This document shows, piece by piece, positions 48,301 to 60,900 of a stretch of DNA of 64,000 nt; positions within the stretch are counted from its first letter, which is position 1, and every line of letters starts with the position of its first letter. The notes beneath the pieces are model-generated. The model was given only the letters and a program-made list of their open reading frames with translations, was not told the origin of the DNA and did no database searches. Source of the stretch: Galaxea fascicularis (Eukaryota > Cnidaria > Anthozoa > Scleractinia > Euphylliidae); contig OX419346.1 of the NCBI GenBank assembly GCA_948470475.1, positions 18,114,504 to 18,178,503 of the forward strand, given 5' to 3'. The position numbers were made by a program, and so were the translations under genes.

Positions 48301-51300
48301 TATTGGTCCGGGGAGACCAGCGATCGTGTCAGAATCACTGCAAGACAAAAGAAAGAGCGAAATGGTTGTGCAAGGCCACGAGAACACGAGAAAACGACTT
48401 GTTGGGGCAGTCACTTATTCGACCTCTACATCATGATTATTCTCATCTGAATAAATATATAAACAAGTTTCCACGAGTTTCGGTTAAAAAAAAATCAAAT
48501 TTCGGACATATATTTGAGATTTCGCTAAACTGCGAGCAAGATATGTTTTCAGTCCCGGTCCTCAATCCTCTCGCGGTTCGCTTAACTTGCCACTCGCGCG
48601 AGATCCTAACAATAGAGAGCTTGCTCTCAGACTTAAATCTGGTCAAATTTCTCGTGAAGAAAGTTTTTCCTTTCAACGACATTATTTGTTTCCACAACAA
48701 TGCAAAATAACGCTCGCACTCACAAGTATTTTCGGTAGGTTCCTTTGGTCATATTTAAGGAAGTATTTAACTCATGATCACCACGTTTTTTGGGATTTGT
48801 GGTTTTCAAAGGTAAGCTTTAGCTCAAAAGAGATCTTAATAACCCAGCTTCCAAAACCATAAAACACGCGATTAATCCAGTGCACGAATCTTAACATCAG
48901 GGGCACTCAACGAGCCAAATCAACTCAAAGCTGTAGAAGGGCATTTATTTCAAATTATCTTATGGTGTTTGAAGTCTGTTTAAAGTGATATTTTCGTTAG
49001 CTAGAATAATTCGATCTGTTCGGATCCCTAAGCTGAAATTTAAATTACACGACATTTTTATGGAACAAAGTTTTCCTTTGAGAAAATGCTTCTATGAACT
49101 TTCTAGGAAACTCTTTTCATTTCGGAAATGCTAGCTGACATTTTTCACTGCCAAAAACAGCAAATATGACCCTTCCGATAACGGCAGGGGCTATGGCCTT
49201 AACATGGCAAACATCGCACAGATTGAGGAAATTAATGAATATCATAGCCTGGAGAATAATGCGCTTTTAACCTGATAAAATGAGAACTAGCTCTGTTCTT
49301 TTTTGCGCACGAGATAAGCGAGGTAAGCGAGGGAACCGCGCGAGACAGGAAAAGAAAAGCTTTTCTATTCACCCCTCCCTTTCCATTGCGTGCTGCGTGT
49401 TCCCACGTCCCTCGCGCGCGCACGATTCTTCTCGTTGCTACTCTTTTTAGCGTCTCTATACAGTATGTTTCGACTCAAAAGTTATCACCGCTGCCGGTGG
49501 ACAAACATCACAAGACATACGTACAGATGGGTGGAAGCTTCCGAGCAATAAGGATTAATCTAAGTCTAAATAAAGGCGATCATTAGAAATGTAAAACGAT
49601 CATTCGATCATTCTTGACACCTGAGATCCTGCCGTCTCTTGTAAGCTTTGTTTTTAACATAGCTTTGCAGCTCACAACTAATAAAATGTTTTAGATCTTC
49701 CGTGAAGTTTTGAATCTAAAATAGCGAAACAAAAGACCGGAAATGTTCCATGAATTTTAGACAAGTGAATAATAAGAGGTGATATACTAAAGAACAGATT
49801 TTCATATTTTAAAACTATTAACGTTTCTTATTTAATAATGTTAATTAACTAATCTCGTTACAGAAATGAGTTGTTTTAAAGAAAAAACAAAATTAAGCCT
49901 ACAGACAGAGAAGAAGAAACTGTATACTCTAATATTTGCCAGAGGTAAAGGTAATTATAACGCCAGAGATAAACTTAAATAAATAAAAAATAAATAAAAA
50001 TAAATGCTATTTACAGCGAAAGTTCACTAAGCTGATTCAGCTAGTTTAATGGTATTCCACTTCCAGTAAATACTTTGAAACAAATAATTCAAACAAGTAT
50101 AACAGAACAAGAATCCCAACTGACCGGAGGCAAACTGGTTGGCTATTTAAAACTCACAACTTGCGTACTGCTTTCTGGGGCGGATTTTGTTCAGGATCTT
50201 AATTTAAAACGCATTTTGCGTTGCACCGCGATAATAATAGCTGACCCTTGTCCCAAAGGTTTTCTTTAAACTATCCGCTGGAACATCACAACGCCAAAGA
50301 CATCGCGAAACGATAACACAGCAGATTAAAGACGACACCAGTGACCGTTTGCAGATGGCAGTTGAATTAGCCTGCATACATCAAACTTTTCATGTGCCGA
50401 ATCCAGGTACCGAATCTAACGCAAATTAGTTAGAAGAAAAGATTTTCCAATTACCATTCGATTCGGCACATAAGAAGTTCGACGTTTGAACTGAGCCTTA
50501 TTTTCTATTTCCTTTTAAGTTTCATTTCCCAACAAACTGAATGCGGCTTGGAGCTCAACATGCTTGTACGTGTGACATAGTATAATTCAGAGGTAGAGAA
50601 TCTGAACTAGTAAACTGTAACGACGAATTTGAAACTGAACGATTTTAAAATTCGAAAACACCCAGAAGTTTTTTCTCCGAGTATAATCTTGAAAGTATAG
50701 AATAATCAAATATTTTATACTAGGTATATGTTGTTGTTGATCATCTTCTTTTGCTCGGAAGTGTGAAACAAGATATATTCTAATGCCAGTTTTAATAAGA
50801 GAAAGATATGACCCACACACTACCCGTATACCTTCAAATCGGCAATTTTCTTCAAATTTTGATTTTTCGGTTGAAATGATGATCGAAATGGGACCTATAA
50901 TGTGAAACAACATTATTGATATAAATTTAATATTGCCGGAGAAATGGCGGTTTTACGTTTTCACCGGAAGTAAAAATTACCCGTTTGTTTGAAATTCTTA
51001 GCGCTGTTTTCTTGAATCCAGTTTTCACTTGAAGGGGAGGCTTTAAAGAGCTAAAACTCAGAAGGAATTTGTCCGATTGACCCAAATTTTGACAGTGGCT
51101 TGATTAACATATAAAAAACAAACATGTGTCTGCGAATTTTTTATTTAGAAATATTTTTTTCTCTGAGAGCGATTTTTGTACGATCACTTCACTGATTTTC
51201 AATACTATTTCGAAAACGTACTACAACGTTTCACTGTAACTGAGTATGGCAAAACGCAGACACCTTTTTCCAGCGCTTTGGGTCTGTAATCTGAGGAAAA

Positions 51301-51861
51301 AATTAAAGAAGCGAAAGACAAAATTCGGTTTGACTTGTAGCTTTGAAAAGGTGATTCGGACGCTCGCATTTAGAGGTCGTGAAAAACTTGGTATAGTTTG
51401 ATAGCCAGCTCTATAAGCTTTAATTTGATATAGGGGTTTAGGTATCTACAGTTTAAACCGGACGTGCTACATCGCTTGGACGCGAGACACCTCTGAAGGT
51501 ATACGGTAACCTTGAAGTATCAAAAGGATTCCAAAATTCCCTACTGTTTTCAATGACCTAATTTTTCTTGGAAATAGTACACGCGAGACAGCGCGAAAAT
51601 TGCTTCGTCGCGTCTACTCGTGGGAAGCAAGTTTGCGCGCGCCCGTGTGTTTCCCACGTTTTACTGTCGTTAAACTTACACACCTTGGAAAAAAATGATA
51701 ATCCAAAATCCTTGAACACGCCTTGGGCTTGGCCTGAGTGTCAAAAGATGCGGAACGAGAATGCGATTTGGAGAGGATAGGATAACGTGTGAGTATCACG
51801 AGATTTTAGATATGCGTTGAAACGGTTGAGCAAGTGTAACTTGGTACATGACAAAGCACAT

Positions 51862-51912
<51 letters not shown>

Positions 51913-54900
51913 CCATGCAGCTGCATTTCTGAGTCCACTTAAGTTTTCACTTTAAGCTCAACACCAAGCTGTACACAGTTGTAGCGTATTTAAGTTTCAC
52001 TTCCTCTTTTCCATGAGAAACAAGCTTCTTTCGAACGCGTAATTATCAACAAAGACGAAAGGGAAATTGTGATGGACTATACCGAAACAAATCACTGTTA
52101 AAATGTCAACGGATGTGGTGAAGAAAAACAAACAAACAAACATGTTATCCAGATATTCACAAAATTATAGCCCATACTTTTCATAAGGGTAACAATTATG
52201 AGTAAAAACCAAAAATGCCACATTAACTTTGCACATCCAGTTGGTCTTTTACGTCTTTCACTAGAGAGCGTTATGTTTCGGGTGAAATATGGGCGTCCCA
52301 TTTTTTTTTCGAATTTTTCCTTCATCCTGGTAATTGTATTACAATAACACCTGGGACCTTATTATACTCTACAGTTCACAAAGGTAGATTACATGTGAAC
52401 AAAGTAATCTCGCGAAATTTACTCTTCTAAAGTAAAGTTCTACGATGTGGCTCTTGCTTATTAGTGCCTGGTAAAATCTTAAAAACGCCGCCAAAGAAAT
52501 GAAACATTACAAGCAATCACCCGTGCAAAAGTTATAGAGAAGCACTTTGTGCAGTGTGTAAGAACAACAGAACGGTAAAGCACTTCAGTTTACATTAGAG
52601 AGCATTTTTTTAATAGCCTAATAAATTAAACAGGACAATAACTGTATTGCCCCTTATATTTTAAGCAAAAAAATTCGCACACAAAAATACGGGGATGCTA
52701 AGAGGTTCAAAATTAAGTTACATGAGAAAGCACATCAGGTTAAATTCAATTAAATTAAGATCTCAACTTGAGCCAGCAAATTTGATTTCACAGTCTAGGC
52801 AGATCAAAAAATCTCATGACAAACACCTGTTGATGTGAAACACGACCCCCTTGGAAAATTCACAACAGGATGAATTATCCATCACATTTAACCACGGCTC
52901 GAAAAGACATGGTGAGGCAACTTCCTGTTGAAGGTGGATTTAGCCGCTACATTGGTCCACGAGGAAGATTGCAAGCGACAGAAATTTCCAGACGAAAACT
53001 CGATTTCGGAAGGCCGCATTTTGTTCCACAGTCCGACAGATTGGTTATGGTGTGTTGTAAATGTGACAGCTTGCCTGGAAGTTGACAACTACAGACAATA
53101 AGCATGGCAGGGAAAGATCATTAAATGATTATGTGACGTCATCGACAAACACTATCTGGTAAAAAAAATTTCCGCAGTGCGGTTAGTATACATGTTGAGT
53201 TGTTCACACGTTCGACGTCTATCCAAACTAAAAGCGTGATCAAAGTGTTTGAAACGGTTACGAGGTTCACAGAAAATCACTTAAGGATGCCCAGATCGTT
53301 CTTGATCAAGAAGAAGCCCGAGAAATCGCCCAAGAACACGCTGGATGAAGCGAAATCAAAAGGTGGGATCGCATTACTGTTTGCACTTGTCAGGAATCTC
53401 AAAGCTCTCTCTTTAGGGAACAAGTGTATGCATGATTTTATGACGCCCGCCTTTTCTCAATCGATCCCAGTTAAATTGCGTGCGATTTTGCTTCCAGAAT
53501 CTCAAATCAACCTCAAATAATTCTCGCCTCTAGACTGCATCCGTTTCATGTTTTACAGATAATGAGAATGTTGTGATAGACGTCCATGTGTTTAGCTCGC
53601 GATGTCATATTTTCTAACCAACAGGTCGATTTCATGACCTCGAAGGTGAAGCCGTGCCATATTCCACCGCGATGAACAAATTCGTTGAGCAAACGCCGCT
53701 AATTCATCCGAAGAAAGATTTTAGAGCGCAACACATCTATCCATCGGAAGTCACATCGTGCGATTTTCAAGGTCACGTCCGAGTGATGGGGCAAGACACA
53801 ACAGCCTTGTTCAATGATGGCAAACCACCACTAAAACAACAAGGCAAACAACTCGAGTTCGTGGGGGAAGATGCGCTCGACAATCACCATCGATCGACAG
53901 ATTCGCTGGGGAAATCAGGCGGCCAGAAGAAGTATAAATGTGATGAATGCCAGCGTAGCTTTTCCACCAGCACGTCTCTACGCAAGCACAAACACACTCG
54001 GAAGGAGTTTGCCTGCAAGCACTGTGATAAAACCTATGTATCGTTGGGTGCACTTAAGATGCACATCCGTACGCATACGCTTCCGTGCAAATGCACAATC
54101 TGTGGGAAAGCATTCAGTCGGCCGTGGCTGCTACAGGGACATATTCGCACGCACACAGGAGAGAAGCCATATCAATGCCCTATCTGCCTGCGTGCGTTCG
54201 CCGACCGTTCCAATCTGCGTGCCCACCTGCAAACGCATTCTACCGTGAAAAAATACTGCTGCTCACAATGTTTGCGCTCGTTTTCCCGAATGTCTCTTCT
54301 CGTTAAACATCAGCAAACATGCGGAAATGAACTGTGAGCTACAAAAGTAGAAACTTTATCTAACTTGTCTTTTTTTTAACAAAGGAAACTCGCAGAAAGC
54401 GTAATCTTATAGTCTTTCCAGTAGGAAATTCGTTATGTCTTTGTCCAAGTTTGTATTTAAGAGCACGAAACGTTATTTTATTTGAGAATATTTACCATAT
54501 TTGCATGTTTTCGTCCTTATCACGACCGAATTATTCGTTCCCAAGCTTATATTACCCCATACTAGCAGAAGTTAGCCCTTAGCAGACGTGAAGTGAACTT
54601 CGATCGGTTGTCACGATGTGTTAGCAAAGGCGACGAAATTAATATAAATAGGAGGGAATATCTCCCAGTTTACATTTAATGACATTTTGACACCTCGAGA
54701 CAATCAGCACTTGATAGATAACTCAATGAGAATTGAAGAATGATTGTAAACAACATGAAAATTGATCATTCCAACACTCTTAGACGAAAAATCTTTTCCG
54801 CGTTAATGTTTGTCAAGTTCCCAGTTTTAATAATGCGTAGTTATCGGGTAATTTTACACTTCATGTTGCATGTGTTTAAATTGCTTGTAAAGAGGCATGT

Positions 54901-57900
54901 CTACAAGTCTCATATTCCTTTTGACACAAATAAATTTGGCGCATTTAAATAATTACATGACTACGCCTCTTGAATATAACATACATTTAACATGTGAACT
55001 AAATAGGTGCAAAGCCACATCTAAAAATAAAAACGACTGGAAAAGACATTTTATCGACAAGCCATGATTATCCTGTTATCACTGCACTGCAAGGAAATGT
55101 GGGCTGATCTAAAGCGATTCTAGTGTGAGTCAATTACGAATTAATAACTCAAGAGTCAAAGTTCGAAGGGTTTGCTGTAATATTCAAGATGTTTTTGACA
55201 AAGGGCGGAATGCGTTGGGGATGTTTTCTGGCTCGAATTCCATGAGCGATTCTACAAGTTGTTTACAAATTTTCGCTTCCTTCGTTGTTGGGATATATCG
55301 ATTATTTGAACCATGCTCTACAAAGCAGGATGGTCCGTCCCCAATTTTTGGCTAAGTGGTGAGAAAACGGGTCATATGACTACCTTCAGAACGAAACCAG
55401 TGTTTTCTTACTGAGCCATTCAAATGAAAGCTACTGAGCAGTACTTCCTTGTGGTGCTGTTTATTATGCTGTACAAGGTGGTTCTAACTTTTGAGTCTAT
55501 GGGTGAAATCCTAAAGTGTGACCATTCAACTGAACGCTACTGAGCAGAACTTTCCTGTGGTGTTGTTCATTGACCCGTAAACGGGGGTTCTGCGGGCGAA
55601 ATTCTCAAATGTGATCATTCCAATTAAGCTGAGCAGAACTTTCCTGCGACAATCTTTTGCCCCTCCGTACAAGGTGGTTCTAATTTTTGACTCCGTAGAT
55701 GAAATCCTGAAGTTTGACCCTTCAAATTAAAGCTACTGAGCATTACTTATAGTGTGCTGTATAATGCTGTATTATGCTGAATTATGTTGTTGTTTTAACT
55801 TTTGAGTCTGTCGATGAAACTTCAAATAAAAGCCACTGACCAGTGCTTTTCTTTGGTGGCGTTTGTTGTGTTACATGATTAGTTAGGTGATCGGTGTATA
55901 GTTGCTGTGATTTTATTCGTTCTGCTGTGCATGGTCACTATAACTTAGCGCTGCTTGCTTTCAATTTCTGCGAAGCACGAAAGTCTGATAAATTTGGCAA
56001 ATGCCGGTGATTGTTTAGCACTTGGAGTAGGCAAAGGTCGAAAACACTCAACGCAATGAAAAATTGGCTGTTGTCCATTACACGAAAGGTTTTTTTTCCC
56101 TCTCAATATAATATTTCCTTTCTGTGAGCAGAATTCCGTAACATCGGAAATCTGAGGTTTCAAGGCTATTAATCCATTACCTCATTTTGGTTAATGGATC
56201 GAAGCTAAGCATTTTAATTGTTCGTGCTAATTCACCAGAAAACTACAAACAGCTTTAATACCGCCGTAATTGACAAATAAAAAGACAAGTGTTTTCGCTT
56301 TCACTGGGATCATTTCCCGTGGGGCCAATTCATCTATGAGCTTAAATTTCGTCTAAAAAATTGATGACCAAACAGTTCTCAAAATCACCATTAAAATGGT
56401 CGTACTGGAAGGATTTTCTTTTTTTGATCTACAAGCGAACTAAAAACCTTGCACAGTAACTTTCACTTGAATAGTCACGCTTTCGTCCATTGACTCAAAA
56501 CGTACAACCAAGTTAACACCAGGATTTTCTACACAGCACCACAGGAAAGAGAGATAAATACTGTCAACAGGTTTAATTTTGGACGGTTGCATTTGAGCGT
56601 GTAAAAAAACAAATCGCAGAGCATAACAAGCAGGATCGTGCAGTTGAGGAGCTCTTATTTGAATGCCCACATTTTAGATTTCGTTCACAGATGAACACCA
56701 TGTACAGCATAATGATAAGCAGAACAGAGAATTACGGCTCATTAAGCTAAACTGGGTTCGGGAGGGAGGAAGTGCCTTTCAGCGGCTTTAATTACTACGC
56801 AAAGACACCTCAGAAAGAAAAGCGCTGCTCAAAAAAGCTTAAAAATGAAAGACCTAAAATTCTCATCTGGCGCCCCTACAAAAATCCTATGCCGGAGGCA
56901 GTGGGGGTCTGACGAAATATCAAACAAAGGTTGTGTAGTCCTGTCTTTGATTCTCGTGTCCGCTCTGTTTTATAAATCGTTGATATCACAAGGAGAAACT
57001 TGATGTTGATCACTTTCAGGGTTTAAATGGTTTAACTGTCGCTTGAAGCTCATATTTGAATTGAAGGCAGAGGAAGCCTTGTCCAATCAGCCCTGTGGTT
57101 TCTCCTGAGTTATCCTCGCCACCTTCTCTTTTTCATTTCTTTTTGTTACGTATGTGCAGTGAAACTAACTAAAACATAACTGACTTCCTGTTTGATATAA
57201 AAACCGACAATTTACTTTTTGTGATCCAGTTCTAACAAGCACACCTCCTCATTGTTCTTCACACAACTTGTTTCGTAAGACGAAACTTAGAAGAATTTGT
57301 TCGAATTGGCCAACTATCAACTTTGCTGATCATTTCCGCTATGGTGACAGTCGCAGCCTGTATATCAAACGAACTCCAAAGCATTGTGAGAAGAACTCTA
57401 TACTGGGCACCATAAGCACGACAGACAATCACCGTTGTCTTCACGTGCAAGGAAAGCGCTCGCACGTGAACAGCACGCGACTAACCATGACACGCACATG
57501 TGATTCACGCGACATCCGCGTGTTGCGATGGCTCTAGGCAAAGAAGAGAGTCGACCGCACAAATTAGCGATGAATCGTGCACAATATCATATACATCTCA
57601 AGTCGAGAAGATATCCCACTGTTAATAATTGTTTTGCTTTCGTTTACGTTTTTTTTTTTGCCTTTAAAAAAACTCTTTAGTTGAAACTGTCCCAAATGGA
57701 AAACGTGAAGTTTACAGTTGACTTTAAAGCTTGTCTCTTTTAGCGAGTACACAAGCCGTCCATATAATGCTTCCTAGTCCTCCAGCGCACACAATGCTGG
57801 TCAATTTACGCCCGGACGCTCGCCGGTAAAATTAAAATGTGACAATGAAAACCCACAATTGAGTTCACAAATTAACTTCTCAATTTGCTTTTATTTTTGG

Positions 57901-60900
57901 GGGGAATACATGTACTTAAAAATGTCTCCCGCCAAGAAGAAAAATGCCCTTTTTCCGGCGTTATGCATGGCCAAATATTTAGGAAGAACAAAACCTTTCT
58001 GAGACACTGGAAAGAAATATCCTTTGTTTATTTATATTGACGAATTAGCTTTGTAAAGTTACCTACTGACGCGAGCCGATTAAAGTAAATACGGGATTAG
58101 GAGTAAAGCTGGTTTGAAAGACACGACACAGTTGGCTTCGTTAAGTGCCATGTTTCGGAGATCGATCAAACTCAAAATCGGTAAGAAACATCCCAAGGTT
58201 ATGGAAAATTAACAGTGCGAGTGCCATCCAACAGAAATCGCCTTAGTGGGCAAAGTTCATACACTTACATGTATGGTGCAGCTAGTTGCACTTCACAAAG
58301 CATGGATGTCAACCCTTTCTATCCTAATAGCGACCAATATGTAACTTCTCCCTATCATGTCACTACTTCGTCAATCATACAGGGCATTGAGAATACAAGA
58401 AATGATCACAAGGGATCAGTTGAGTTCTCATTTATACAAATTCTCCCTACGTGTAACATACGAAACATGTGTGTAGTGTAAGGTGAATATGCATGCTTAT
58501 ACTGGGGATTAAAGGTTAAATCCTCTAATTTGCATAAACCAAGATCTTGAATAACTCAGCAACCAAGAATGCTGTTACAATAAAATAAACGCCATTCTTC
58601 ATCATTTTGAAAACTCTTCCTAATAAGTTAACAAAATATTTCCTGTCATATACACTTTAACTCTGAGGGATAGCTCATTCGTGGACATTACAATCAGCTC
58701 GTTTTGGGCGTTGGTGGCACATCAAGACGCATGTTTAGAGAATGATGTGTTTCTTATCCCCTTCACTTTTAAATCTCAGGAATATTTCTTTAAAAATCAG
58801 TTCTAATCCAGGCAACAGATTCACAAGGATCACTAAAATTTAATGAGATAATTATAATCTTACTGTTTTTTTTTCTTGGCAAACGTCTGCCCTCAGGATT
58901 AGTAAGGAGTAAGTAGGAACTAGCATAGTAAGAAACACGTAACTGAAATGCCCACATTGGGCGTTAAAATAAACATATGTTTGCACTATATGCACGCATG
59001 CATGCATGATGGAAGGACGCATGTCTGCATGCATACAAATATGCATTTACAGTCTTCCACTGCAATCATTTCATTAGTTTTCATGGGCAATTACGTGTAA
59101 CTCTACTTGTTCTTTCTTCGAGTACCGTTCTTCATTTTTCTTTAGAATTTTATTTTTGATGACGTGAAAACTTAACCCGTGAAAACAGTTTGCACAAACT
59201 TGAAAAGTATTTTTCCAGAAATGCAAAGACAGTTAATGATGTAGATCTAGCCTGAACGTGGTCCATCACACGGAGCTGTTCATATTATCCTTAATCAATA
59301 ATAGATCTTCTTCCTTTTGTTATTATGCGTCGCTCAATAATTTTTTAAAGTCACAGTGAACTTACCCTCTCAACTGAAACCCGACAAATTTGTTCCTTGT
59401 GTTATCCAAGAACAGATCGACGTCTTTTTGCCTGTAAAACAATCCCGAATATCCCCACATTAGTGGTAGGATGTGATGTTAATCTTTGGGAGGAGGGGGG
59501 TCGAATGGAATCAAACATTGCTTTAAATGGGGATGAGGGAACTCGTAAAAGCACCGTAGACAGATGCTCTAAAGAAGCCATTGTGAGTTGCTATCAAGAT
59601 AGCTGTCGATGATCAATAAACTACTTTCAAGATACGAAATGTGGTAAATTTTAACAGGAAGATTTAGAGACGAGAAGCCATCGCTGCTTCAGTGTATTAA
59701 AACGAATAAGCTCTTCCGAAAAAAAAAAAAAAGAAGGCTCGTACGGGACTTGAACCCACGACCTCTGCCATAATGCTTTCAAATGATTTTTCCTACTAAG
59801 GATACCCCTCCCCCTTTGTTACCAATCCAGTTTTACCTGACTTTCGGTCGTAGTTTAGGCGGTCTAACCGGTTGTTCCAGTTCCTCCCCACTCCTGTCCC
59901 AGATAATCTCACCGTTGCTGTCACTGTCAGATCCTGGGGGAGGGGTATGAGGGGCGGGTATCCTTTCATTGGTGGTCGGCTGTAAAGGGGGGCATTGTAA
60001 CTCGTAGCTCGCTGGCAAACCAGAGGCGACCCTGATTTCTTGTTTCCTGTTTGCCAGTTCTTCTATTCCACCAAGGGAAACCTTCGAAGAAAGAAAGTAT
60101 CGGCGATGAGCTTTAAGGTCGGCACACACGAGGGGACTAGTCCCTGCGACTTGTCCCTTGAAGAGTTTACACGAAGGGACTGGTCGCAGGGACTAGTCCC
60201 ATCGTGTGTGCCGACGAAGGGTTTTGAGGGACTAGTCGCAGGGACTTGTCCCACAAATTCAAACCAGTTTGAATTCGTGGGACTAGTTCACACGATGGGA
60301 CTTGTCCCCGCGACTTGTTTCAGGGACTAGTCGCAGGGACTAGTCCCCTCGTGTGTGCCGACCTTTACACTAGAGACACAGCTCTACAGAGTGTGTGCAA
60401 TTGATGTCACCGCGGCCGTCGGAGCAGCAAAACAGAGGAACGGTGGCAATGTTGGACGAGTAAAACAGTCTTCTGGGAACTTAACTCTATCTTACTTTTG
60501 TTTCAAAACTCCAATAAGGCCATTGGTCACGTGAGCGAACACCCTCTGTCTGATACACACCGTTAAAGGATCTACTTCATACCTCATACACTTTTTAGTT
60601 TTATGGAGCGAGCTGTTCATAACAAATTGCTCGACCTCGTGATTTTAAAAATTTGCAGCCGTGAGCTCGTGAAGCCGTGAAGCCCGTGAGTCGTGAAGCT
60701 TGTGATTTGAAGCCGTGAGATCGTGAAGCCTTGAAGCTCTTGCTTTAAATTCGAGGCCTATATAAAGGCAATGCGCTTCCAACGGGTGCGGAAAAATATT
60801 TTAAAATATTTTAGCGAAAAATATTTTAGGGTTAGGCCCGGTTCAAACGTGGAACTTCAGATGTGCCGAATCTAATGCAAATGAGACGAATGCATTGTTT

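Noticed and set aside
52870..53085. 71-codon frame just upstream of snail
   Set aside because: No similarity recognised, not in phase with the SNAG start, and the minus strand has an equally long frame.
47317..60364. CRISPR-like arrays among the regular repeats
   Set aside because: Spacers are not unique and units are tandem or inverted transposon and minisatellite repeats in animal DNA.
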